Below, piece after piece: positions 33,831 through 42,903 of a stretch of DNA of 64,000 nucleotides (its first letter is position 1; each line of letters opens with the position of its first letter). Position numbers and translations under genes: made by a program. The notes under the pieces are model-generated. The model made no database searches. It was given only the letters and a program-made list of their open reading frames with translations, and was not told the origin of the DNA. Source of the stretch: Lacibacter sp. H375 (GTDB lineage Bacteria > Bacteroidota > Bacteroidia > Chitinophagales > Chitinophagaceae); NCBI RefSeq assembly GCF_037892425.1, contig NZ_JBBKTT010000001.1:2170001-2234000 (forward strand). The letters run 5' to 3'.

Positions 33831-34493
33831 ATGCTTACTTGTAAACAGATAACCAAACGATACGGCAGCCTGGAAGTGTTGAAGGGCGTGGATTTGCAGA
33901 TCAGCAAAGGCGAAATTGTGAGCCTGGTTGGGAGCAGTGGTGCGGGCAAAAGCACGTTGCTGCACATACTCGGCACACTGGATGAAGCCGATGGCGGGCA
34001 GGTTTGGCTGAATAATGTACAGGTGAATCAGTTAAAAGGAGATGAGCTGGCTGGTTTCCGCAACCGGCATATTGGTTTTGTATTCCAGTTCCATCATTTG
34101 TTGCCTGAGTTTACCGCTTTGGAAAATGTTTGCATTCCCGGATGGCTGGGTGCGAAAAAGAAAAAAGAAGTGGAAACAAGGGCCATTGAATTGTTGAAGA
34201 TGCTCGGTCTTTCAGATCGTATGCAGAACAAACCTTCTGAATTAAGCGGTGGTGAACAGCAACGTGTGGCGGTTGCACGTGCCTTGATCAATAATCCCGA
34301 TATTATTATGGCTGATGAGCCAACCGGTAACTTAGACAGTACACATGCCCGTGAGTTGCATCAATTATTCTTTGATCTGCGGAAGCAGTTCAATCAAACA
34401 TTCCTGATCGTTACACATAACGAAGAGTTAGCAGCGCAATGCGACAGAACGGTGCATATGAAGGATGGAAGAATTATTTCTAGTACGAATTGA
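33831..34493 (+). CDS. lolD: ABC transporter ATP-binding protein, LolD/MacB type
   Basis: 220 residues, one complete ABC ATPase: Walker [10 protein letters not shown] (about 37-45), Q-loop [12 protein letters not shown], signature [15 protein letters not shown], Walker [13 protein letters not shown] and the switch His in FLIVTHNEE. The [16 protein letters not shown] stretch is the LolD-like Q-loop, which supports lipoprotein release from the inner membrane. No permease (LolC/E) is adjacent, so the partner is elsewhere; a MacB-like efflux role is an alternative. Confidence 0.88.
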   Translation: MLTCKQITKRYGSLEVLKGVDLQISKGEIVSLVGSSGAGKSTLLHILGTLDEADGGQVWLNNVQVNQLKGDELAGFRNRHIGFVFQFHHLLPEFTALENVCIPGWLGAKKKKEVETRAIELLKMLGLSDRMQNKPSELSGGEQQRVAVARALINNPDIIMADEPTGNLDSTHARELHQLFFDLRKQFNQTFLIVTHNEELAAQCDRTVHMKDGRIISSTN

Positions 34494-34528
34494 AAAACTA
34501 TTGAATAGTTGTAGTGTTGTTGAGTTTC

Positions 34529-34560
34529 TGACTTCTAACCTCGTATTTCGTACTTGTCTT
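34529..34560. repeat. Dispersed intergenic repeat, copy 4
   Basis: TGACTTCTAACCTCGTATTT followed by CGTACTTGTCTT, between the convergent stops of the ABC ATPase and cobalamin adenosyltransferase genes. ACTTCTAACCTCGTA differs by one base from copy 1 in reverse complement. Confidence 0.5.
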
Positions 34561-35120
34561 CAAACTCTCGGCTTCCACGGAATTTCTTCAACTCCTAACT
34601 GATGACCGGTGTAACGGGCCAATACAAACAAATAATCACTGAGGCGGTTGATGTATTTAATCACAAGGGGTTCAACAAACATTTCTTCCTGCTGCATGTG
34701 AACGCATAAACGTTCGCAACGGCGGCATACACAACGGGCAACATGCATGGTGCTTACAGATACATGTCCGCCGGGTAAAACAAAAAACTTCATCGGCGGA
34801 ATGGCATCATTCATCTTATCCATTTCTTTTTCCAGTAAGACAACATCTTTTTCCTTCAGATCAGGAATTTTCATTTTGGGTTCTTTCTCCGGATCACAAG
34901 CCAATGAAGAACCAATGGTAAACAAACGATCCTGTATTTCTTTCAGCACTGCTTTTGTATGTACATCGGCTACATGATCAGTAACCAAACCGATATAGGA
35001 GTTCAATTCATCAACAGTGCCATAGGTTTCAATGCGTATATGGCTTTTCGGCACTTTAGTACCACCAATTAAACTTGTTTTACCGAGGTCGCCTGTTTTG
35101 GTATAGATCTTATGTGCCAT
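34560..35120 (-). CDS. Cob(I)alamin adenosyltransferase, PduO type
   Basis: 186 residues. ATP-binding N-terminus YTKTGDLGKTSLIGGTKV; YGTVDELNSYIGLV; FVLPGGHVSVSTMHVARCVC with the conserved Arg; and NRLSDYLFVLARY near the end are the PduO-family blocks. It adenosylates reduced cobalamin to the coenzyme form used by enzymes such as methylmalonyl-CoA mutase. Own -7 element (TACTTTTG on minus, 35144-35151). The stop touches the dispersed repeat copy 4. Confidence 0.95.
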   Translation of the reverse strand: MAHKIYTKTGDLGKTSLIGGTKVPKSHIRIETYGTVDELNSYIGLVTDHVADVHTKAVLKEIQDRLFTIGSSLACDPEKEPKMKIPDLKEKDVVLLEKEMDKMNDAIPPMKFFVLPGGHVSVSTMHVARCVCRRCERLCVHMQQEEMFVEPLVIKYINRLSDYLFVLARYTGHQLGVEEIPWKPRV

Positions 35121-35143
35121 AATTCATCAAATTGAAGTGCTAA

Positions 35144-35151
35144 CAAAAGTA
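35144..35151 (-). promoter_or_regulatory. -7 promoter element (TACTTTTG)
   Basis: Exact TAnnTTTG match on the minus strand, 23 nt before the ATG of the cobalamin adenosyltransferase gene. Confidence 0.5.
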
Positions 35152-35171
35152 GAACGCAAAAGGTTGTAAAT

Positions 35172-35198
35172 AAAAATGGAGAGTTACAAAACTCTCCA
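35172..35198 (-). terminator. Terminator of the gatC-ABC transcript
   Basis: TGGAGAGTT-ACAA-AACTCTCCA (35177-35198), with the A-rich stretch on its left giving a U-run on the minus strand. It is 22 nt after the ABC ATPase stop. Confidence 0.8.
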
Positions 35199-35220
35199 CA
35201 TTTCTATATCGTTGAACAAC

Positions 35221-35922
35221 TCATTTTAAAAGTAACTCTTCCCGTTTTTTATCGCTTTCAATTAATCCATCACGCAAACGCACAACACGTTTAGCATAGC
35301 TTGCAATATCTTCTTCATGCGTTACCAGTACAACTGTATTACCGAGTTTATGAATATCAGTGATCAAACCCATGATCTCAACCGATGTTTTTGAATCGAG
35401 GTTACCTGTAGGTTCATCCGCCAGAATAATGGATGGTCTGTTCACCAGTGCACGTGCAATGGCAACACGTTGTATCTGTCCACCGCTTAATTCATTTGGT
35501 TTGTGATGCGATCTGTCGGCCAGGCTTACTTTTTCCAGCATTTCCAATGCACGCTCTGTTCGTTCCTTTTTTGATACACCTGCATAAATAAGCGGCAACG
35601 CTACATTTTCCAAAGCGCTTAAACGTGGTAAGAGGTTAAACTGTTGAAATACGAAACCAATTTCCTGGTTACGTATTTCGGCCAATTCATTATCATTCAT
35701 CTTGCTCACATCATTGCCATTCAAAACATATTTACCATCGGTTAGGGTATCAAGGCAACCAAGAATATTCATCAAGGTACTTTTACCGGAACCTGATGGC
35801 CCCATCAAGGCTACAAATTCATTTTTATTAATGTCAAGATCAATACCTTTTAAAACGGGAAGTTCCTGTTTGCCGAGGTAATAACTTTTACGGAGTTGCT
35901 CCAGGTGAATAACAGATTGCAT
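35221..35922 (-). CDS. ABC transporter ATP-binding protein, MacB/LolD type
   Basis: 233 residues: Walker [11 protein letters not shown]-loop [18 protein letters not shown], signature [15 protein letters not shown], Walker [14 protein letters not shown], switch His in [10 protein letters not shown]. The [10 protein letters not shown] form is typical of MacB-like lipoprotein/macrolide export ATPases. No permease is encoded nearby. It follows gatC by 15 nt, an operon without an obvious functional link. Related to, but clearly distinct from, the ATPase gene 1.4 kb upstream. Confidence 0.9.
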   Translation of the reverse strand: MQSVIHLEQLRKSYYLGKQELPVLKGIDLDINKNEFVALMGPSGSGKSTLMNILGCLDTLTDGKYVLNGNDVSKMNDNELAEIRNQEIGFVFQQFNLLPRLSALENVALPLIYAGVSKKERTERALEMLEKVSLADRSHHKPNELSGGQIQRVAIARALVNRPSIILADEPTGNLDSKTSVEIMGLITDIHKLGNTVVLVTHEEDIASYAKRVVRLRDGLIESDKKREELLLK

Positions 35923-35937
35923 GCGATGAATATAAAA

Positions 35938-36228
35938 TTATTTTTTGATGACTTTCGGAACCATGAAAAAATGTTCGTTCCGTAGAGCTGCATTTTCGAG
36001 ACCTGTTTCCCGTTCAACAGAACCCTTCACTTCATCTTCACGCAACACATTGATCTCTTCGGTAAGGTGCATCAATGGTTCAATGCCTGTTGTATCAAGC
36101 TCCTGCAGTTTCTCAATAAAACCAATCATCTGCTGCAGATCTTCCCGTAGCTTTTCTTTTTCCTCGGGTTTGATCTCCAGCCTGGCGAGCAGGCTCAATT
36201 TATCGATAAGTGCATGGTTTACTTCCAT
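35938..36228 (-). CDS. gatC: Asp-tRNA(Asn)/Glu-tRNA(Gln) amidotransferase subunit C
   Basis: 96 residues, the whole GatC protein: VNHALIDKLSLLARLEIKPE at the start, EKLREDLQQMIGFIEKLQEL then DTTGIEPLMHL, and the final FFMVPKVIKK tail. It stabilises the GatA/GatB complex that makes Gln-tRNA and Asn-tRNA by amidation; gatA and gatB are not in this window. First gene of a two-gene operon with an ABC ATPase. The promoter -7 element ends 4 nt before the ATG. Confidence 0.94.
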   Translation of the reverse strand: MEVNHALIDKLSLLARLEIKPEEKEKLREDLQQMIGFIEKLQELDTTGIEPLMHLTEEINVLREDEVKGSVERETGLENAALRNEHFFMVPKVIKK

Positions 36229-36232
36229 CTGT

Positions 36233-36240
36233 CAAAAATA
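36233..36240 (-). promoter_or_regulatory. gatC -7 element, leaderless arrangement
   Basis: TATTTTTG on the minus strand, exact TAnnTTTG, ending 4 nt before the ATG. The predicted start of transcription is therefore at or next to the start codon. Confidence 0.5.
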
Positions 36241-36290
36241 AGCAAATTGACCGGTGCAGGCTCTGTTTTGGATGAACGGAGAACTTTTCT

Positions 36291-37682
36291 TTACAGCAAT
36301 ACTCCGCTAAGGAACAAATAGGCCATTGAAAAATAAATGAGCAACCCGGTTACATCTACAAGTGTTGCTACAAATGGGGTGGATGATGCAGCAGGATCTG
36401 CCCCTAATCTTTTTAAGATCAACGGAAGCATAGAGCCCATAAGCGTACCCCAAAGAACAATGCCAATTAGCGAACAGCCTACCGTTAATCCAATAAGCAT
36501 GGCATGATCGCCAAACGTTGTGGTGAATGAACTCCAAACAAAGATCACTGAAAGTGCAATGATGCAAAGCGACGACCCGAGCAATAGCCCGGATACGATC
36601 TCTCTCCGCATAATACGCCACCAATCGTTGATACTTATTTCGCCCAATGCCATTGCCTGTATAATAAGTGTAGATGCCTGTGAGCCGCTGTTCCCACCGC
36701 TTGAAATAATCAGTGGAATGAAGGTGGCAAGCACCACCACTTTGGCAATTTCATCCTGGTATCCTTGCATGGCTGAAATAGTAAGCAGCTCGCCAAAAAA
36801 TAAAATGATGAGCCAAACTACCCGTTTTTTGAATAGTTTGAAAATAGGAGTTTCAATATACGGTTCGTCCAATGCTTCTGTACCACCCATTTTCTGCATG
36901 TCTTCACTAAACTCCTCATTAGCCACCCACAACACATCATCAATGGTCACAATACCCAGAAGTTTGTTGGTGTTGCTTACAACAGGAAGTGCCACCCGGT
37001 TATTCATTTTAAATGCTTCATTGGCAGTTTCCTGATCGTCGTACACGTTCAAGGCAATAAAACGGCCGTCAATAATTTCTTCCACTTTCTTATCAGGCGC
37101 AGCAAGAATAATGTCCCTGATACGGATATCATCAACCAGTTCCCCTTTTTCATTGATGATGTAAAGCACGTTGATGGTTTCGCTGTCCTTTCCGTATTTA
37201 CGGATGGTATCAAATACTTCAGCAACGGTATTGTAGGGATAAATGTAAACGTAGTCAGGCGTCATCAATCGGCCAATGCTGTTTTCCGGATAGCCCAGCA
37301 ACGATAGTGTGATTTTTCTTTCCTCCGGGTTCAGTAATTTGATCAGTTCCCTTACTACGCTGCCAGGTAATTCTTCAAGAAAAGAAGTCCGGTCGTCGGC
37401 AGGAAGCTCATTTAGTAATTCTGCTGTTTTAAAGGGGGGAAGTTCTTTAATGATCTGTTTTTGGGTAGGCAGATCAAGGATTTTAAACACACTAGCAGCC
37501 CTGTGAACACTCATATTGGCCAGCATCTGGCTTTCATAGTCGGGGAATTCGTACACAAGTTCGGCCACATCGCTGATGTTCTGGTTATTGAGGAATTCTT
37601 GTATTTCCAGCTTGTCCTCACGTATCATCAGAGCTTCAAACTGCTCTTTTAATGATACTTCCTGTTCCAGTTCAAGACTCAT
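36291..37682 (-). CDS. mgtE: Magnesium transporter MgtE
   Basis: 463 residues in the standard order: N-terminal helical MgtE_N domain (about 30-135, with LLNELPADDRTSFLEELPG), a CBS pair (about 140-260; YIYPYNTVAEVFDTIRKYG, VSNTNKLLGIVTIDDVLWV) and five membrane helices (about 290-460) with ISSGGNSGSQASTLIIQAMA and the GADPAASSTPFVATLVDVTG segment that lines the Mg site. The CBS and N domains close the channel when Mg is plentiful. Own gene, upstream of the gatC operon on the same strand but separated by 62 nt. Confidence 0.96.
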   Translation of the reverse strand: MSLELEQEVSLKEQFEALMIREDKLEIQEFLNNQNISDVAELVYEFPDYESQMLANMSVHRAASVFKILDLPTQKQIIKELPPFKTAELLNELPADDRTSFLEELPGSVVRELIKLLNPEERKITLSLLGYPENSIGRLMTPDYVYIYPYNTVAEVFDTIRKYGKDSETINVLYIINEKGELVDDIRIRDIILAAPDKKVEEIIDGRFIALNVYDDQETANEAFKMNNRVALPVVSNTNKLLGIVTIDDVLWVANEEFSEDMQKMGGTEALDEPYIETPIFKLFKKRVVWLIILFFGELLTISAMQGYQDEIAKVVVLATFIPLIISSGGNSGSQASTLIIQAMALGEISINDWWRIMRREIVSGLLLGSSLCIIALSVIFVWSSFTTTFGDHAMLIGLTVGCSLIGIVLWGTLMGSMLPLILKRLGADPAASSTPFVATLVDVTGLLIYFSMAYLFLSGVLL

Positions 37683-37782
37683 AATTCAACTGTTTTTAGA
37701 TAAGTTTTGCTGTTGATTTCTGCATTTTGGCTAAAGTTAGTTTCTTTGATTGAAAGACTAGTTCAAGCTACAAAAGTTCATT

Positions 37783-38169
37783 ATGCGTTTAAGCTGTTTG
37801 TTTATTGCCGATACCGAAGAAAAAGGCAGGGCTGTATTCACCAATGAGTCAATTGCGGCTGGTACCATCATTGAGTTTTCGCCAGTCATCGTCATGAGGG
37901 CAGATGAACGAAAGCTGCTTGATCAAACCCTTTTACACGATTATATTTTTGAATGGGGGCCCAAACATGATGAATGCGCATTGGCACTTGGCTGGATATC
38001 GATCTACAATCATTCTTACAGCAGCAATGCAGAATATTTTATGGACTTCGACAGCAGGCAAATGATGATTAAAACGGTGCGTGAGATTCCTGCGGGTGAG
38101 GAAGTAACGATTAATTATAATGGTGAGTGGAATGATGGAAAAAAAATATGGTTTGATGTAAAGGGCTGA
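37783..38169 (+). CDS. SET domain protein
   Basis: 128 residues, little more than the SET fold: GRAVFTNESIAAGTIIEFSP at the start, ALGWISIYNHSYSSNAEYFM (the NHS motif that holds S-adenosylmethionine) and IPAGEEVTINYNGEW near the end. Small bacterial SET proteins probably methylate protein lysines, but the target is unknown. The length and the intact NHS and ExxxNY parts suggest an active enzyme. It stands alone, divergent from mgtE. Confidence 0.9.
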   Translation: MRLSCLFIADTEEKGRAVFTNESIAAGTIIEFSPVIVMRADERKLLDQTLLHDYIFEWGPKHDECALALGWISIYNHSYSSNAEYFMDFDSRQMMIKTVREIPAGEEVTINYNGEWNDGKKIWFDVKG

Positions 38170-38225
38170 ATTGCACGGTATAGTATTTTTACTACAAAAT
38201 TGTTTAAAAATAATCTACATTTTTA

Positions 38226-38256
38226 TTGCATTCCTGCGTTTGGCAAGTTACTTTTG
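38226..38256 (+). promoter_or_regulatory. Promoter TTG-N20-TACTTTTG
   Basis: TTG (38226-38228), 20-nt spacer, TACTTTTG (38249-38256), 81 nt before the ATG of the T9SS client gene. Predicted leader of about 75 nt. Confidence 0.6.
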
Positions 38257-38337
38257 CATTAACACCATCTTCCTGGAAAAAGCCTTCCTTTAATCTTCCT
38301 ACCTACGGAAACCAGTTAACAATTTAAACTCTTCTAC

Positions 38338-39642
38338 ATGATTAGAAAGTTACTCTTGTTGCTGGTTGTAATTACAATCTTGCAAAACACATCTTACTCA
38401 CAGGGGGCCGCCTATTACGGTAATTGCTTTTACAGAAATACTAATGGAGAAGTAGTTATTCGCCTTGCTTTAAGTAATCCCACGGGCTCTAATCAAGGGC
38501 AATTAAAATTTGCTGGCATGCGTTTTGGCTTTCAGTATAATCCAGCCGCTGTTCAGTTTGTGAGATATCAGAGTTATATGAATTTTGGGACCCCAAATTC
38601 AGGTCTTGATGATGGCTCATATCTTGGCTTTATTGGTGCTGACTCTGATCCCACACCAAATTTTGAGTCACCTTCGACTCGCATTGCTTCAATAACCGGA
38701 GTGTCGCAGACTAAGACAATGGAGAGGCGGTACATAAACAGATCCACTACTCTTTGTAATAATTTAATGCCGATAAATCCGGGCGAGTCGATGATTCTCC
38801 TTGATCTTGTTTTTACATTAGTAAATAACAATCCGGAATATTATAACCTTAATCAGGTTGATTACGGGTTTTATTGGGGAGGTAAATTTATTGCCCAATT
38901 CCTTACAAAACAGGATGGGCATTTCGGGGCATTAAAGGATATTTATAAAGAAATTGCAATTATTATCTTTAGAGAGCAGGGTACTCAAAATCCTTATCAA
39001 CCATTTGATGTAAGCAATTGTAATAATAATAATTTTGCTCCTGTTACCGTAAAGGGAGATGATATTGCTTTTATCTATCCTGTGCATGGCATATTAGCAG
39101 GTAAAGCGGTTGATGCCAATTTGCAGGATAAAGACAATCACGTGCTCATACAATGGAAATCTGAATACAATCAATTGGTTGATTTCTTTGAAGTACAACG
39201 CAAGGATGACGACGGTGAATTCAAAACGATTGGGTTGGTAATGGGCAAAGAAGGTAATGAGAATTTTCAATACGAGTTTAAGGATAAAATTACGGCACGT
39301 GATATAGAACCCTCCTATCGTATTAAAGTAATTAATAACGATGAGGTCATTACGTACAGTGATGTGAAGAAAATAAGATTGGGAAGTGAACAAAGTATAA
39401 GCGTGAAAGTATTTCCGAATCCAAGTTCAGATAATATACGAATTAATCTTCCCGCTGTGGAAAATGGTAGCTTGTTTGTATGCCGCATGTACAGCACAGA
39501 AGGCCGTATCGTGAAGGTTACAAATGTATCGGCAGCTAATCCTTCTGTTGATATTAAATCGTTGAGTGTTGGTTCTTATTTTATGGAATTATATAATCCT
39601 AAATCTGGTAAACGTTTCTATACACAGTTCAGCAAACAATAA
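38338..39642 (+). CDS. Secreted protein with T9SS type A sorting domain
   Basis: 434 residues. Signal peptide (about 1-21, ending YSQG). The middle has no domain I recognise, although the beta-rich part with GMRFGFQYNPAAVQFV may be a cohesin-like or immunoglobulin-like fold. The C-terminal 80 residues are a T9SS type A sorting tail: VKVFPNPSSDNIRINLP, MYSTEGRIVKVT, and SLSVGSYFMELYNPKSGKRF ending FSKQ. It should be exported by the Sec system and then across the outer membrane through SprA. Own promoter and an 80-nt leader. Confidence 0.9.
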   Translation: MIRKLLLLLVVITILQNTSYSQGAAYYGNCFYRNTNGEVVIRLALSNPTGSNQGQLKFAGMRFGFQYNPAAVQFVRYQSYMNFGTPNSGLDDGSYLGFIGADSDPTPNFESPSTRIASITGVSQTKTMERRYINRSTTLCNNLMPINPGESMILLDLVFTLVNNNPEYYNLNQVDYGFYWGGKFIAQFLTKQDGHFGALKDIYKEIAIIIFREQGTQNPYQPFDVSNCNNNNFAPVTVKGDDIAFIYPVHGILAGKAVDANLQDKDNHVLIQWKSEYNQLVDFFEVQRKDDDGEFKTIGLVMGKEGNENFQYEFKDKITARDIEPSYRIKVINNDEVITYSDVKKIRLGSEQSISVKVFPNPSSDNIRINLPAVENGSLFVCRMYSTEGRIVKVTNVSAANPSVDIKSLSVGSYFMELYNPKSGKRFYTQFSKQ

Positions 39643-39651
39643 TTGAAATAT

Positions 39652-40320
39652 TTACTTGCTGACTCTTTTTAAAGCTTCCCTTTCGCTTAACGGTGAAAGG
39701 GAATGTTTTTTTACAAAAGCACGAACCCATTTTGCATCTGTTTTTGAATACTCCCGTAAGGCCCAACCAATTGCTTTTTGTATAAAGAATTCTTTTGAAT
39801 GTCTGAGAGACAGGATGTTTTTACTTAATAGATCTGTATCTGTTTCTTTCTTGTACATTTTCTGAAACATGATGCTGCTGCGTTGCAACCAAATACTGCT
39901 GCTCTTATTCCATTTTGTTGTGATCTTTCGTTGTTGTTCAGGATATTTTTTAAAGTAAGGTCCGGTTAATGAAGTGGCTGCATGATCAACTGTCTCCCAC
40001 CAGCTTTTATGTGTGAGTATGTATTCAATGATACTGATGGTTTCTTCCTTCCAGTGTTTTTGATAACTGGCTAACAGTTCAATTGCTACGTATTGCAGTT
40101 CTCTCTTCGGATGTTGCCAGCAGTCTTTAATGATGCCTTCAACTTCTCCAAAGGGAGGTAACGCTTCCTTAAAATATTCTTTGCTGAGTTTGCGCCAAAC
40201 GGGAGCTTTTAAACCATAGAAATCAAACTGGTTTAACATATAAGCTTTCATGCCTTCTGCATTACCAGCATTGGCATGTTGCTCAAATAATTTTATAAGA
40301 GGAATAAGATAAGAATGCAT
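39652..40320 (-). CDS. DNA alkylation repair protein, AlkD-like (HEAT-repeat)
   Basis: 222 residues of the all-helical HEAT-like AlkD/AlkC fold. Family blocks: YGLKAPVWRKLSKEYFKE, CWQHPKRELQYVAIELL, HKSWWETVDHAATSLTGPYF and FFIQKAIGWALREYSKTD. AlkD-type proteins excise bulky or cationic N-alkyl purines without base flipping. The end ALKRVSK is close to the family end. It follows the gamma-glutamyltransferase-like gene by 9 nt on the same strand, so probably co-transcribed without functional link. Confidence 0.92.
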   Translation of the reverse strand: MHSYLIPLIKLFEQHANAGNAEGMKAYMLNQFDFYGLKAPVWRKLSKEYFKEALPPFGEVEGIIKDCWQHPKRELQYVAIELLASYQKHWKEETISIIEYILTHKSWWETVDHAATSLTGPYFKKYPEQQRKITTKWNKSSSIWLQRSSIMFQKMYKKETDTDLLSKNILSLRHSKEFFIQKAIGWALREYSKTDAKWVRAFVKKHSLSPLSEREALKRVSK

Positions 40321-40329
40321 GTTTATCTT

Positions 40330-42228
40330 TTACCAGGCAATACCATAATCTTCGCCATGATTACTGCTGCCGCCCCAGAAACTTTTGTGTTTCCAATCGA
40401 ACCAGATGGCATTGATTGGGCCGCTTGTTCTATCTTCAAAAAAGAGTGTATAACCCATTTTTCGTAGTTCTTTTCTCACCCATTCGGAAGTATTGGTATG
40501 TAATAACAAATGGCCGGGTTTTGGTTGTCGATCTTCTGTTTTACTACCGCCCAACGATAACCATAGTTGATTGGTATTGATGTTTGCAGCTTCACATGCT
40601 TCCTGAACTGTCATGCCAAATTCAACAATGTTTAAAAAGAACTGCAATAGATTTTGATCCTGTGTATCGCCGCCTTGTACAGCAAATGACAAAAATGGTT
40701 TCCCGTCTTTCAATGCCATGGTTGGAGTTAATGTTACTCTTGGGCGTTTCCCCGGTTCAATTACGTTAAATGGATTGAGAGTTGCATCCAATACAAAACT
40801 TTGTCCACGTTGACTCATGCCAATTCCTGTGTTCCCGGCTATTGTTGCCGGCAACCATCCACCCGATGGAGTAATCGAAACAACCCAACCTTCAGCATCT
40901 GCAGCTTCAACCGATGTGGTGCCGGCCCACAAGTGTTCCATATATTCCGCATCAACAGAAGCAACAGCTTCATTGCGCACATCATGCGTAGGAGCGAAAT
41001 TTCTGTTTTGAGTAGAAGTGGTATCTAAACTAAAGCCTCTCTTTTTCAACACATCAACAAATGGATTTATTTTTCCTTCAAACGGATACGGATCACCAGG
41101 TCCAATGTTTGCCATGTTGCGTTCCATCGAGATCATTCTCGCACGCTGTCTTGCATATTCTTTAGTTAACAAACCTTTTATTGGCTCTGCGGGTGGAAAC
41201 GCAGGATCACCATAATAAAAATCACGATCGGCAAAAGTCATATTCATGGTTTGATAAAGCGTATGAATATACCTGCTGCTGTTATAACCCATATTCTTCA
41301 AGTCAAAATTTTCAAGAATGTTGAGACTTTGTAACAACATCGGTCCCTGAGTCCATTGCTGCAGTTTATAGACTTCAATTCCTTTATAATTTACATGCAT
41401 GGGTTCTTCTTCAATTGGCTTCCAGTTGGCAAGGTCATTCATTGTAATTAGCCCTCCTTGTTCCTGGCAACCACGTACAAACTCTTTTGCAATATCACCT
41501 TTGTAAAAACGATCATAAGCAGCCATGATGGCTTCTTTGCGACTCTTGCCTTTTTTCAAAGCGTCCTGTTCAGCTTCCACCATTTTGGTGAGTGTTTCCA
41601 ATAAATCTTTTTGTACAAAAATTTCACCTGCTTCAGGTGCCTCTCTTTTTTCTCCAAGATGAGGAAGGAAAACTTTTTTACTGTAAGGCCATTCTTTGAT
41701 ACGTTGTTTACCACGCTCCATACTATTAGCTGTTTGTGCATCAATAGGATAACCTGCTGCTAATTGCATAGATGGTGCAAGCACTTCTTTCAAACTCATG
41801 GTGCCATAGTTGGCTAACATCAAACACAACCCACCAACAGTACCAGGCGTAACAGCTGCAAGCGGGCCGTACTCCGGAGGAAAATTATATCCTTTGCTTT
41901 TATAGTATTCAGCTGTAGCACCTGTTGGTGCAACACCTAATGCATTAATGCCAATTACTTTTCCCGTCTTAGGATTGTAAATGAGCGCCTGTGTTTCACC
42001 GCCCCAGCTCAATACATCCCACATAGTGCAGGTTGCTCCCAACATGGCGCATGCTGCATCAACTGCATTGCCGCCTTTCTGAAAAATCATAGAGCCGGCT
42101 GTTGCTGCCAATGGCTTACCGGTAATGGCCATCCATTGTTTACCATGTAAAGGGGGCTTTTGTGTTTGTTGTGCGAATATTGATAAAGAAAACAGGAAGG
42201 CTGTAGCCACGCTGAATAATTTTCTCAT
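40330..42228 (-). CDS. Gamma-glutamyltransferase (glutathione hydrolase) family protein, secreted
   Basis: 632 residues from the ATG at 42228, which gives a signal peptide (MRKLFSVATAFLFSLSIFAQ). The Ntn-hydrolase GGT fold is clear: KGGNAVDAACAMLGATCTMWD, GPLAAVTPGTVGGLCLML, and the small-subunit start AGTTSVEAADAEGWVVS. The nucleophile is expected at the second Thr of GTT, where the precursor cleaves itself. In common GGTs the next residue is His (TTH); here it is Ser, and the long mid part differs, so the substrate may not be glutathione. Probably periplasmic. Confidence 0.87.
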   Translation of the reverse strand: MRKLFSVATAFLFSLSIFAQQTQKPPLHGKQWMAITGKPLAATAGSMIFQKGGNAVDAACAMLGATCTMWDVLSWGGETQALIYNPKTGKVIGINALGVAPTGATAEYYKSKGYNFPPEYGPLAAVTPGTVGGLCLMLANYGTMSLKEVLAPSMQLAAGYPIDAQTANSMERGKQRIKEWPYSKKVFLPHLGEKREAPEAGEIFVQKDLLETLTKMVEAEQDALKKGKSRKEAIMAAYDRFYKGDIAKEFVRGCQEQGGLITMNDLANWKPIEEEPMHVNYKGIEVYKLQQWTQGPMLLQSLNILENFDLKNMGYNSSRYIHTLYQTMNMTFADRDFYYGDPAFPPAEPIKGLLTKEYARQRARMISMERNMANIGPGDPYPFEGKINPFVDVLKKRGFSLDTTSTQNRNFAPTHDVRNEAVASVDAEYMEHLWAGTTSVEAADAEGWVVSITPSGGWLPATIAGNTGIGMSQRGQSFVLDATLNPFNVIEPGKRPRVTLTPTMALKDGKPFLSFAVQGGDTQDQNLLQFFLNIVEFGMTVQEACEAANINTNQLWLSLGGSKTEDRQPKPGHLLLHTNTSEWVRKELRKMGYTLFFEDRTSGPINAIWFDWKHKSFWGGSSNHGEDYGIAW

Positions 42229-42318
42229 GCTGTTGAATTTGTAGCTTAAAGTTAGGCAGAGAACGATTCTGTTGCAGCTTATTGGATAAATGGACAATAA
42301 AAAGTGTGGGAAGGGTTT

Positions 42319-42801
42319 CTAGTATTTTGTCTTAAGCGGACTCGTTTTCCATTTCTCAAATGCAACCAATGCTTCTTCACGGAGTAATTGTTGCGTTGTG
42401 AGTTTTCTTCCGGTATGTGATAGATCAATTTCGTCATAAATAAATTTATCATCGAAGTCAACAGCAGCAGCATCTTCTTTGGTATTAGCGAAATAGATCT
42501 TTGCTGCCCTTGCCCAATAAATTGCACCGAGACACATGGGACAAGGTTCGCAACTGCAATAAATTTCACAGCCCTCCAATTGAAATGAATTTAAAGTTGA
42601 ACATGCTTTACGAATTGCTACAACCTCCGCATGTGCAGTAGGATCATTCGATAAGGTTACTTCATTCACTCCGCTTGCAATGATCTTCCCATCTTTAACG
42701 ATCACTGCTGCAAACGGACCGCCTTTTCCACTCTCTACATTTTCAATTGAAAGACGAATGGCTTCACGCATGAAATCTTCTGTGGTAAGTTGTTTCTCCA
42801 T
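42319..42801 (-). CDS. Guanine deaminase, cytidine-deaminase-like (GuaD type)
   Basis: 160 residues of the zinc CDA fold: HAEVVAIRKAC (His ligand and catalytic Glu) and EPCPMCLGAIYWARAAKIYF (two Cys ligands). The C-terminal part DFDDKFIYDEIDLSHTGRKL resembles the domain-swapped tail of B. subtilis GuaD, which favours guanine deaminase over the related tRNA adenosine deaminase TadA. The product would be xanthine. It lies between the aconitase terminator and the GGT-like gene. Confidence 0.85.
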   Translation of the reverse strand: MEKQLTTEDFMREAIRLSIENVESGKGGPFAAVIVKDGKIIASGVNEVTLSNDPTAHAEVVAIRKACSTLNSFQLEGCEIYCSCEPCPMCLGAIYWARAAKIYFANTKEDAAAVDFDDKFIYDEIDLSHTGRKLTTQQLLREEALVAFEKWKTSPLKTKY

Positions 42802-42830
42802 AGTTATTCAATTTAAATTATCAGGAAGAT

Positions 42831-42862
42831 AAAAAATCCCCCGACGTAGCGGGGGATTTTTT
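42831..42862 (-). terminator. Aconitase terminator
   Basis: AAAAAATCCCCCG (42831-42843) pairs perfectly with CGGGGGATTTTTT (42850-42862) around a 6-nt loop. The A-run on the left is the U-run for the minus-strand acn transcript; the T-run on the right makes it symmetric. Confidence 0.9.
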
Positions 42863-42903
42863 ATTAATTGTTCAGCACGCTTAAAGCGTTCCAACTAATG
42901 TTA

